Assembly (NCBI GenBank): GCA_963696585.1
Contig: CAVOKW010000033.1
Location: 91,521 to 155,520, forward strand
Direction of reading: 5' to 3'
Origin: Parvibaculum sp963696585
GTDB taxonomy: Bacteria > Pseudomonadota > Alphaproteobacteria > Parvibaculales > Parvibaculaceae
DNA length: 64,000 nt
Each line of letters starts with the position of its first letter. Positions within the stretch are counted from its first letter, which is position 1. The translations under genes and the position numbers were made by a program. Shown in pieces: positions 16,066 through 23,446 of this stretch. The notes under the pieces were generated by a model. The model was not told the DNA's origin. It was given only the letters and a program-made list of their open reading frames with translations, and did not search any database.

Positions 16066-16710
16066 ATGAGTGAGGGGGATTTTGCCGAATTGTCGGGCCA
16101 TGAACAATCGGCGACCAAACTTGGCAAGCGTGAACAGACCAAGCTCGTCAACCGGGAGTCTATCCTGAACGCCGCGCGCGAGGTTTTTGCCGAGCTGGGC
16201 TATGGCGAAACCACGGTCCGCGACATTATCCGCAAGACGGGTCTCGCCTCAGGCACCTTCTACAATTATTACAAGTCGAAGGAAGAGGTTTTCGAAGCCT
16301 TGATGGATGAGGGCATGATGCGGATCCGTCCACGCATCCGTGCCGAGCGCGTCCGGTCGCGTACCTTTGAGGAATTTGTGCGCAACGCCTATCGCGCCTA
16401 TTTCGAGTATCTCGCCACCGACACGAATACCTTTCAGATCATGCGTCGCAATCCGGACGCGCTCCGTGTGCGCATGGATACGCCGGAAATCGTCGCCGGC
16501 TTTGAAGAAATCCGCGAATATATCGACGAGGATATTCGCAATGGCGTTCTCGCCGCCGTCGATAGTGAGTATCTGATGGTCGCAGTCGTCGGCATCGCCA
16601 TGGAAATCGGCGACCGGATGCTGGCGCGACCCAATCCCGATCCGCAAATCGCGGCGACATTTGCCACCACGCTGGTTTTGCAAGGCTACAAGTCATTGCC
16701 GCCGAAATAG
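16066..16710 (+). CDS. TetR/AcrR family transcriptional regulator
   Basis: 214 residues. The N-terminal helix-turn-helix spans residues 28-75 (FAELGYGETTVRDIIRKTGLASGTFYNYYKSKEE, of which LASGTFYNYYKSKEE is the recognition helix region). The rest is the helical ligand-binding domain. TetR proteins usually repress adjacent genes until a small ligand binds. The alpha/beta hydrolase gene starts 38 bases downstream on the same strand and is the likely partner or target. Confidence 0.9.
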   Translation: MSEGDFAELSGHEQSATKLGKREQTKLVNRESILNAAREVFAELGYGETTVRDIIRKTGLASGTFYNYYKSKEEVFEALMDEGMMRIRPRIRAERVRSRTFEEFVRNAYRAYFEYLATDTNTFQIMRRNPDALRVRMDTPEIVAGFEEIREYIDEDIRNGVLAAVDSEYLMVAVVGIAMEIGDRMLARPNPDPQIAATFATTLVLQGYKSLPPK

Positions 16711-16747
16711 CTGTTCGCAGCGATCCCATGAAAACAAGAGGACAACA

Positions 16748-17785
16748 ATGTCTCTGCAAAAAATGATCCTGCGCTTGGTCCTTTCCCTTCCCGAAAGCTG
16801 GCTCGTCAAAATGGCAGGCGGCAAACCGATTGAAATTGATGGCCGGGTGATGGACGCGCGGGCGCAGTTTCTCGGTGCGCAAGGCGCAAAGGGCCCCTCC
16901 ATCAGGGACATGACGGTCGCGCAAATGCGCGCGGCGAGTGATACGGGCTTTGAACTCATGAATGCCGCGCCGCGCCCGGACATTCTGGTGACAGATATTT
17001 CCATACCGACATCGGCCGGTCGCCTCAATGCCAGGCGTTACGCGCCAGCACAAGCCAGCGCGGCGCTGCCGGGCCTCGTTTATTATCACATGGGTGGCTG
17101 CGTCATTGGCAATCTTGAAACCTGTCACAGCTTCTGCACCCTGCTGTCGGAAATCGCTGGCTGCGTTGTGTTGTCAGTCGATTATCGTCTCGCCCCTGAG
17201 CACAAGTTTCCTGCCGCCGTGGACGACGCCATTGCCGCTTTTCGCTGGGCCAAGGCCAATGCCGTCACGCTCGGCATCTTGCCGGGCAATATCGCGGTGG
17301 GCGGCGACAGCGCCGGGGGCTATCTCTCCGCCATCGTCGCACAAACCATGAAGTCAGCCGGCGAGCAGGGTCCGTCCGTCCAATTGCTGATCTATCCGAT
17401 GACAGATACTGAATCCCAGGACGGCTCCATGAAATCATGCGCAGAGGTCTATCCCCTGACAAGCGAGGTCATGGACTGGTTCATGGGTCACTATCTGAAC
17501 AATCCCGATGAGGCCAGGGATCATCGTGCCTCTCCCATGCGCATGAGCGATCTCACAGGCCTGCCCCGCGCCATTATCGCCACGGCGGGATTTGATCCGC
17601 TGCGCGATCAGGGCGCGGCCTATGCGACGCGATTGCGAGAGGCGGGTGTGCCGGTGGTCTATCGTTGCTATGACAGGCTCGTTCATGCCTTTACGGCCAT
17701 GGGTGGCGTCATCCCCGGGGCCCAGAAGGCCTGCGAAGAATTGGCGCTCGATCTGGCCGGTGCGTTGCGCGCCAGCGGCAAATAA
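16748..17785 (+). CDS. HSL-family alpha/beta hydrolase (esterase/lipase)
   Basis: 345 residues from the ATG at 16748. Hormone-sensitive-lipase-like esterase: nucleophile motif GGDSAGG, Asp in GFDPLRDQG and His in LVHAFTAMGG form the triad. The oxyanion motif, usually HGGG, reads HMGGC here (in YYHMGGCVIG), an unusual variant that keeps the Gly pair. It likely hydrolyses short acyl esters or lactones in the cytoplasm. Its position behind the TetR gene suggests substrate-responsive expression. Confidence 0.88.
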   Translation: MSLQKMILRLVLSLPESWLVKMAGGKPIEIDGRVMDARAQFLGAQGAKGPSIRDMTVAQMRAASDTGFELMNAAPRPDILVTDISIPTSAGRLNARRYAPAQASAALPGLVYYHMGGCVIGNLETCHSFCTLLSEIAGCVVLSVDYRLAPEHKFPAAVDDAIAAFRWAKANAVTLGILPGNIAVGGDSAGGYLSAIVAQTMKSAGEQGPSVQLLIYPMTDTESQDGSMKSCAEVYPLTSEVMDWFMGHYLNNPDEARDHRASPMRMSDLTGLPRAIIATAGFDPLRDQGAAYATRLREAGVPVVYRCYDRLVHAFTAMGGVIPGAQKACEELALDLAGALRASGK

Positions 17786-17826
17786 TCGAACGGGTTGCAC
17801 AATTCAAGCCCATCATGCTAGACATG

Positions 17827-17990
17827 CTGCGTCCTTAGGGGAGTAGCCTCCTTCCTTGATCCGCAGGATCATGAGAGGGGCGCATGTCAACAGACTTGGC
17901 GGGAGATATCCGGCCATGGCATGCGCGTTCTGATCGAATTGGCGAGACCTTTGGCTTTGATGCGTGGCTTTCGGGCGCCGACGCAGAGAA
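17827..17990 (+). promoter_or_regulatory. yybP-ykoY manganese riboswitch
   Basis: The conserved blocks of this Mn2+-sensing RNA appear in order with normal spacing: GGGGAGTAGCC at 17838-17848, GTCAACAGACTT at 17886-17897, and GGCGAGACCTTTGG at 17941-17954. A hairpin with arms TGATCC/GGATCA (near 17858-17871) fits a variable stem. CTGCGTC (17827-17833) and GACGCAG (17980-17986) are perfectly complementary and could close or compete with the aptamer. Members of this family switch on Mn exporters when Mn2+ is high. The next gene encodes an UPF0016 Mn exporter, which strongly supports the call. Confidence 0.93.
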
Positions 17991-18024
17991 GTCATTGGTT
18001 TCAATCGCGCCCGCCGGATGCCCC

Positions 18025-18597
18025 ATGGATACCTTTCTGATCTCGATGTTTGGCGTTGCCTTTGCCGAAATCGGCGACAAGACGCAGTTGCTTGCTTTCA
18101 TTCTGGCCGTTCGCTTCCGCAATCCCGGAGCCGTCATTGGCGGCATTTTGGTTGCCACGATTCTCAACCATCTGATGGCCGCATGGGTCGGTATCCTGAT
18201 TGCGACCTGGCTGACCGAATACATGCTCTCCTGGTTGCTCGCCGCCTCCTTCTTTGCCATGGGTCTCTGGATGCTCATCCCCGACAAGATGGAGGATGAC
18301 GAAACCCCCAAGCCAAGCCGCTTCGGGCCTTTCTTGGCAACAGCGCTTGCTTTCTTCATTGTCGAAATGGGCGACAAGACACAATTGGCAACAGCGGCGC
18401 TGGCGGCACGGTTTCAGGATCTCTGGCTGGTCGCGGCAGGCACCACAACAGGCATGATGCTCGCAGATGTGCCGGCAGTCTTTCTTGGCGAGAAGGCGGC
18501 AAATCGCATACCCATGCAGCTCGTGCGCGGCGCCGCTGCGTCAGTCTTCATGGTACTGGGGGCTTTGGCGCTTCTTCATGCCTTGCAACAAATCTAG
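18025..18597 (+). CDS. TMEM165/GDT1 (UPF0016) family manganese exporter
   Basis: 190 residues. Two copies of the family signature E-x-G-D-K-T are present: FAEIGDKTQLLAF near residue 13 and IVEMGDKTQLATA near residue 117, each in a three-helix repeat, giving six membrane helices. Bacterial members (such as MneA/Mnx) export Mn2+; eukaryotic ones move Mn2+/Ca2+ into the Golgi. The start at 18025 is chosen because the longer in-frame extension to 17884 would lie inside the riboswitch. Control by that riboswitch makes Mn efflux the best functional call. Confidence 0.93.
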   Translation: MDTFLISMFGVAFAEIGDKTQLLAFILAVRFRNPGAVIGGILVATILNHLMAAWVGILIATWLTEYMLSWLLAASFFAMGLWMLIPDKMEDDETPKPSRFGPFLATALAFFIVEMGDKTQLATAALAARFQDLWLVAAGTTTGMMLADVPAVFLGEKAANRIPMQLVRGAAASVFMVLGALALLHALQQI

Positions 18598-18648
18598 CCC
18601 TCGCAGCATGCCCGCTTTAGTCTCCTCGCACAGAAACTGGAGACCAGC

Positions 18649-19632
18649 ATGAAAGCGATGCGCGTTCACGAAATATCGGAAGACATCTCGATCCTGCGAA
18701 TGGAGGACATCGACTTGCCGCCGCCTGCCCATGGCGAGCTGCGTGTGCGGATGAAGGCCTGTTCCATCAACTTCCCGGACATCTTGATGATCCAGGGAAA
18801 GTATCAGTATAAGCCGGACTTGCCTTTTTCACCCGGCATGGAAGGGGCCGGTGTTATTGATGCGATCGGTTCGGGCGTCGAGGGATTTTCGGTTGGCGAC
18901 AAAGTCGTCACCGGCATGCGCTGCGGCGGCATGGCTGAATATGCCAATGTCGCAGCCGCAGCGACGCGTCATTTGCCCGATGGCATCGATTTCATCACTG
19001 CCGCCGCTTATCCCGCCGCCTATCTCACGGCCTATGTTGGTCTTGTCATCCGCGCCCATCTTCAACCCGGTGAAACACTGCTGGTGCATGGCGCATCAGG
19101 TGGCGTCGGGCTGGCGGCTGTTGATGTCGGCAAACTGCTTGGCGCCACCGTCATTGCCACCTCGGCGTCGGATGAGAAACTCGCCATCGTCAAATCGCGC
19201 GGCGCCGACCATGTCATCAATGTCAATCAAGGCTTTCGCGAAAAGGTGAAGGAACTCACCCATGGCGAAGGCGCCAATGTCATCTTTGATCCCGTTGGGG
19301 GCCATGTATTTGACGAAAGCGCGCGCTGCATAGCCTTTGATGGTCGCCTGCTCGTTGTCGGATTCACCAGCGGTCGCATTCCGACGATATCGGTCAACAT
19401 GCCGCTTATCAAAGGCTACTCCATCCTCGGCTTGCGGGCGGGTGAGTATGGCCGCAAGTTCCCGGAGGCAGGTCGCCGCAATCTGGAAACAATTGATGCC
19501 TGGGTGGCTGAAGGAAAGATTCATCCCTATGTCTGCGCGACATTTCCGCTCGCACAGGCAGTTGACGCCATGCGCGTATTGCAGGAGCGACGAGCCATTG
19601 GCAAGGTTGTCGTCACGATGGACGGGTACTAG
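18649..19632 (+). CDS. NADPH:quinone oxidoreductase (zinc-free MDR family)
   Basis: 327 residues. Medium-chain dehydrogenase/reductase fold: GroES-like N-terminal half, then Rossmann domain with VHGASGGVGLAAVDVGK for NADPH. The zinc ligands of alcohol dehydrogenases are absent, as expected for the quinone oxidoreductase branch. It reduces quinones or conjugated enones in the cytoplasm. ATG at 18649 has GGAGA upstream. Its stop overlaps the convergent DUF6460-type gene by 4 bases. Confidence 0.9.
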   Translation: MKAMRVHEISEDISILRMEDIDLPPPAHGELRVRMKACSINFPDILMIQGKYQYKPDLPFSPGMEGAGVIDAIGSGVEGFSVGDKVVTGMRCGGMAEYANVAAAATRHLPDGIDFITAAAYPAAYLTAYVGLVIRAHLQPGETLLVHGASGGVGLAAVDVGKLLGATVIATSASDEKLAIVKSRGADHVINVNQGFREKVKELTHGEGANVIFDPVGGHVFDESARCIAFDGRLLVVGFTSGRIPTISVNMPLIKGYSILGLRAGEYGRKFPEAGRRNLETIDAWVAEGKIHPYVCATFPLAQAVDAMRVLQERRAIGKVVVTMDGY

Positions 19633-19898
19633 TCCTTCTTGCGTTCGATCAATACGGCCCAGAGACGAACCGCGATAAAGATTGGCACGACAACGACAGC
19701 GCCGAGTGCGAGATAGCGGAACGACCAGTCGATCGCGTCAAAGCCCATGCGCCAGATGCGACCCACCGTGTCGAGGAAGTCGCGCCACAGATCCATGGGC
19801 TGAATGCCAAAAACGGCCAGCACCACACCGACCGCGACAGAAGCGATCACGAGTTTGAGCAGTGTGGGCACAATCGGCCCGCCAAAAAATTGATTCAT
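19629..19898 (-). CDS. Small membrane protein, DUF6460-like
   Basis: 89 residues with two hydrophobic helices (about 11-30 and 59-80). The start at 19898 follows AAGGAG at seven bases. The pattern LLKLVIASVAVGVVLAVFGI then DLWRDFLDTVGRIW resembles a small alphaproteobacterial family (DUF6460) of unknown function. Convergent with the quinone oxidoreductase gene. Confidence 0.7.
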   Translation of the reverse strand: MNQFFGGPIVPTLLKLVIASVAVGVVLAVFGIQPMDLWRDFLDTVGRIWRMGFDAIDWSFRYLALGAVVVVPIFIAVRLWAVLIERKKD

Positions 19899-20082
19899 AG
19901 CCTGCTCCTTTTCGCGTCTCTGGCTTTTATCGCTGCCTGCGCCAATCCGGTCAGGCAGGGGCACACTCTATATGCTTCAGGGATGGATGGGGAGATTTCA
20001 TCTGGCCCTCGTCCTGTCGTTCGTTAACCCGTTATGGTTGCCGGATGATGAGTGCGGACCGCGTGGTGCCTGTCGCCGCGGC

Positions 20083-20130
20083 CAGACGGGCAGGCGACCA
20101 GACGGGCAGGCGACGAGACGGGCAGGCGAC
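20083..20130 (+). repeat. Three tandem 16-bp repeats
   Basis: The unit CAGACGGGCAGGCGAC is repeated at 20083-20098, 20099-20114 and, with one change, 20115-20130. It sits in the 237-base gap between the DUF3429 stop (20136) and the DUF6460 start (19898), just beyond the 3' end of the DUF3429 gene. Nothing else is apparent in that gap. Confidence 0.92.
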
Positions 20131-20135
20131 CAGGG

Positions 20136-20588
20136 CTAATGCGAAAGGATGCGCACAAGTGTTGCGGCAAGTCCGATCTCGAAGAGCAGCGTCAGGGACA
20201 GGCGCATATGTTCATACCAGTCCGGCACGAACCCCTTGCGGGCGATCAAACGGTCAGCAATGAAGGCCAGACCAAACCCTGCCATCAGGATGAGAATCTG
20301 ATGCACGGGGCCGACGAATAGGACAAGCCAGGCCACAAGGGCTGGCAGAGTTGTCAGCATCAAGGCGCCGATCTGCTGATAATTCGGGCCCGCCATCATG
20401 GCAATGCCCCAGCGCGTGCCACCGAGAAAAGCCAGAATGATGGCGCTGTAAAGCACTTCGGTGCGCAGCACAACGTCGCCCGTCTCGCCCGGCCAGGTGA
20501 AATAGAGCATCAGCAAGCAGCCATAAAGCGGAACGAGACCACTATAGCCCAGCAACTCGGCGGGCTTGATTTGACTGATGCGTTTCAT
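20136..20588 (-). CDS. DUF3429 family membrane protein
   Basis: 150 residues, about five membrane helices. The start LLGYSGLVPLYGCLLML and the internal FLGGTRWGIAM are characteristic of the DUF3429 (TMEM69-like) family of inner-membrane proteins, which has no established function. It lies downstream of ccdA on the same strand with a 58-base gap. Confidence 0.85.
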   Translation of the reverse strand: MKRISQIKPAELLGYSGLVPLYGCLLMLYFTWPGETGDVVLRTEVLYSAIILAFLGGTRWGIAMMAGPNYQQIGALMLTTLPALVAWLVLFVGPVHQILILMAGFGLAFIADRLIARKGFVPDWYEHMRLSLTLLFEIGLAATLVRILSH

Positions 20589-20646
20589 GCACTTCCAACC
20601 TGATGCGGGGGCGCGAGCTTGCGGCGCCTATTCTCTTGGCAAGGAT

Positions 20647-21417
20647 TTAGCCAAGTTTTGCCAGAGAAGGAAAGACATTGATGAGCATGACGGCAATCTT
20701 CTCAAAGGAGCCGGTGAGCATCAGCAGGCCTGTGCCGGCCAGCAGCAGGCCAGCCGCAATTTCCACCTTTTTCATGTGGTGGCGGAAGCGCGCGGTAAAC
20801 CAGAGAAAACCTTCCACCGCGAAGGCCGCCGCGAGAAAAGGAATACCAAGTCCCAGCGAATAGACAGTGAGCAGGCTGACGCCCGCCGTAAGGCTTTCCT
20901 GCGAGGCGGCAACAGCAAGGATCGTTGCGAGAATAGGCCCGATACAGGGTGTCCAGCCAAAGGCGAAAGCCAGACCCAGCACATAGGGGCTGGCAAATTG
21001 CGACCACAAGGCGCGCTCGCCATGCCCCGTTCCGCCAATGTGAAATCGCGTATCGCGATCCAGCAGGCCGATGCGGAAGAGGCCCATATAATGCAGACCG
21101 AAAAGAATGATGATCAGGCCCGCGATACGTCCGAGAATATCCTTGTGCGAAAGAATATAAGGATTGATGGCGGAAGCCGTCGCGCCGAGCATGACGAAAA
21201 CAGTGGTGAAACCGAGCACAAATCCCGCAGCACCAAGCGCAATGCGTCGTGTCAGTGTCGGGTCATTCACCAGCGCGTCGCCATCCCTCAATTCATCAAG
21301 CGATGTACCGGCAATGAAGCACAGATAGGCAGGCACCAGCGGCAGCACACAGGGACTGAGAAAGCTCAAAAGCCCCCCCGTGGCGGCAGCAGCAAAACTG
21401 ATGGAGAGATCGCTCAT
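20647..21417 (-). CDS. ccdA: CcdA-family thiol:disulfide transporter (cytochrome c biogenesis)
   Basis: 256 residues, six membrane helices. The two redox cysteines sit in the pseudo-repeat motifs LSPCVLPLVPAY (C23) and WTPCIGPILA (C158). CcdA carries reducing equivalents from cytoplasmic thioredoxin to periplasmic thiol-disulfide proteins, supporting haem attachment to apocytochrome c or general periplasmic reduction. No cyt c maturation genes are adjacent, so its client is unknown. Confidence 0.9.
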   Translation of the reverse strand: MSDLSISFAAAATGGLLSFLSPCVLPLVPAYLCFIAGTSLDELRDGDALVNDPTLTRRIALGAAGFVLGFTTVFVMLGATASAINPYILSHKDILGRIAGLIIILFGLHYMGLFRIGLLDRDTRFHIGGTGHGERALWSQFASPYVLGLAFAFGWTPCIGPILATILAVAASQESLTAGVSLLTVYSLGLGIPFLAAAFAVEGFLWFTARFRHHMKKVEIAAGLLLAGTGLLMLTGSFEKIAVMLINVFPSLAKLG

Positions 21418-21540
21418 CGATAGAACCTGACATGCGGCAGCGTCACAGTGGCGGTGACCTTACCCCCGGAACCCTTGCCGCGAAACCGGCGGCTCATGCA
21501 ACACTTGGTCGCGTGGCTTCACATTCGGGTGAGGCTTGGT

Positions 21541-22353
21541 CTATCGGCGCATGATGGCAGACGCGAGCCAGCCGGCCAGACCCGCGGCTAAAACGGCAAA
21601 CAGGCCATAAAGCAGCGGACTGGTATGCGCCAGCCTGTACAAAAGCCGTTCCAACCCTCGTTTGTCGATATAGAGCGGCGATGAAATCGTATCGATCACT
21701 TCGCCGCCGCGCACCAGATAGACTTTGGCCGTGTAAAGACCGACCGGCACATTCGCGGGTATTTCCACCGTGGCGCGAAACAGCGTCTGGCCAAGAAAGG
21801 TGACCCCACCCGGATCATTAAGATAAAGACCTTCGCGCGCCTTGTTGCGCAACAGTGCCTTCCAGAAAATCTGCTCTTCCTCGGGGGTCAGGATTTTCTG
21901 CTGGCCATCCATCGAGCTCGCGCTCGGCACACCGACATCGACATTGTCGAGACCGATTTTTTGCTTGGCCAGCACTTCGGGCGTCAGTGTGACTTCCAGT
22001 GGCCGTGTGGCGGCGATGGCGTAATAGCCCGGCACATTGGGGAAGGTGACCGAGTCATGATTGACCCAGATCCCGGCAACCGGTTCCTTGCGACGTACAC
22101 GCATGCCATGGCTTGGGCCGGTCACCACAACAATGATGTCGCGATCAAGCGCCCGCTCGCCAGGCGTATTCGCCTCGACGGCACCAAAGAGCAGGATCTG
22201 CGTACCGGTGAAATTGGAACGAATGGCAATCTGATGCTCGGATAGATCGCTCACCAGTTGATCGGCCCGCGCCATGTCCGCGCCGCCGATCATCGCCATG
22301 CCCGAAAGCAGCAGCCCCACCGCCCCGGTGATATGTCGCGTGATCCATGTCAT
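21541..22353 (-). CDS. TIGR02186 family membrane-anchored protein
   Basis: 270 residues with an N-terminal signal segment (LLLSGMAMIGGADMA), a beta-rich periplasmic body (ADQLVSDLSEHQIAIRSNFTG) and one C-terminal helix ending in a short Arg-rich tail. This is the alphaproteobacterial TIGR02186 family, which I recall lying next to TauE/SafE permeases as here. The function is unknown; a periplasmic partner of the permease is the natural inference. Its start overlaps the TauE stop by ATGA, indicating translational coupling. Confidence 0.82.
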   Translation of the reverse strand: MTWITRHITGAVGLLLSGMAMIGGADMARADQLVSDLSEHQIAIRSNFTGTQILLFGAVEANTPGERALDRDIIVVVTGPSHGMRVRRKEPVAGIWVNHDSVTFPNVPGYYAIAATRPLEVTLTPEVLAKQKIGLDNVDVGVPSASSMDGQQKILTPEEEQIFWKALLRNKAREGLYLNDPGGVTFLGQTLFRATVEIPANVPVGLYTAKVYLVRGGEVIDTISSPLYIDKRGLERLLYRLAHTSPLLYGLFAVLAAGLAGWLASAIMRR

Positions 22354-23276
22354 GAATGAGGTGACACATCAGAGACGGAAAAAACATCCACCGGCGGCGT
22401 GAAAAGATCATAGCCGAGCCGCAATCCGATGAGCAGCAGCAGGGCGGCCAGCAGGGCGCGCAATTGTTCGCCGGGCAGCCGCTCGGCCGCGCGCACGCCA
22501 TATTGGGCGCCAATCACGCCCCCTATGACCAGCAGCATGCCCAGCACCACATCCACCGCCTGATTTTCAACCGAGTGCAGGACACCGGTTAAGGCCGTGA
22601 CAAAGACGATCTGGAAAAAAGATGTCCCGATCACGACATTTGTCGGCATACGCAACAGATAGATCATCGCCGGGATTATGATGAAGCCGCCGCCAACACC
22701 CATGATGGCCGAAAGCGTGCCAACAAAGAACCCGACCAGAACCGGTGGAATGACGCTGATATAGAGCTTGGAGCGGCGAAACCGCATCTTGAAAGGCAGA
22801 CCATGAATCCAGCTGTGATGTCCGGCCCGGCTCTGCGTTGCGCCACCCCCTTTGCGCGCGGCACGAATGGCCTGCACGCTTTCAACCATCATCAACCCGC
22901 CAATGACGCTGAGAAACAGGACATAGATAATCGAGATGGCGAGATCGATCTGGCCGATCTTGGTCAGCGCCTTGAAAATCACGATACCGGACAGCGACCC
23001 GGCCAGGCCACCGATCAGCAGCACAAATCCCATCTTGAAATCGATGCTGCCCCGACTGAAATGGGCAAGCGCCCCGGTAACCGACGAGGCCACGACCTGA
23101 ATCGATTGGGTGCCCACGGCGACGGCAGGCGGAATGCCGAGAAAAATGAGAAGCGGCGTCATGAGGAAGCCACCCCCGATGCCGAACATGCCCGACAGGA
23201 AGCCAACTGTCAGACCCATCACAAGGATGGTCAGGACATTGATGGGCATTTCGGCAATGGGGAGATAAATCTGCAT
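22350..23276 (-). CDS. TauE/SafE family sulfite/organosulfonate exporter
   Basis: 308 residues from the ATG at 23276; the further upstream extension lacks membrane character. Eight or so helices in two halves, each beginning with the glycine-rich family motif: GLTVGFLSGMFGIGGGFLMTP near residue 15 and GTLSAIMGVGGGFIIIP near residue 195. The family exports sulfite, sulfoacetate and related anions across the inner membrane. Coupled to the TIGR02186 gene. Confidence 0.88.
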   Translation of the reverse strand: MQIYLPIAEMPINVLTILVMGLTVGFLSGMFGIGGGFLMTPLLIFLGIPPAVAVGTQSIQVVASSVTGALAHFSRGSIDFKMGFVLLIGGLAGSLSGIVIFKALTKIGQIDLAISIIYVLFLSVIGGLMMVESVQAIRAARKGGGATQSRAGHHSWIHGLPFKMRFRRSKLYISVIPPVLVGFFVGTLSAIMGVGGGFIIIPAMIYLLRMPTNVVIGTSFFQIVFVTALTGVLHSVENQAVDVVLGMLLVIGGVIGAQYGVRAAERLPGEQLRALLAALLLLIGLRLGYDLFTPPVDVFSVSDVSPHS

Positions 23277-23446
23277 CTGGCCGACCCCGATACCGCTCTT
23301 GTTCGGCCCATGCACGAGCCAAGCTGTTCTTGCTCTCTCGAAGGTGGGGCACATTCCGGTGGCGGGTCAGTGTCAGCACGTGACGGGAGATGAGCGGTGT
23401 TGATTTGGGGTACCACGTCCCCGCTTCGATTCCTAGTATGAGCCGC

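Noticed and set aside
17884..18024. 47-codon N-terminal extension of the Mn exporter
   Set aside because: It is made of riboswitch sequence and reads as non-membrane, low-conservation residues; the family begins at the later ATG.
20045..20321. Plus-strand open frames in the DUF3429/DUF6460 gap
   Set aside because: They arise from the 16-bp repeats and run antisense into the DUF3429 gene.
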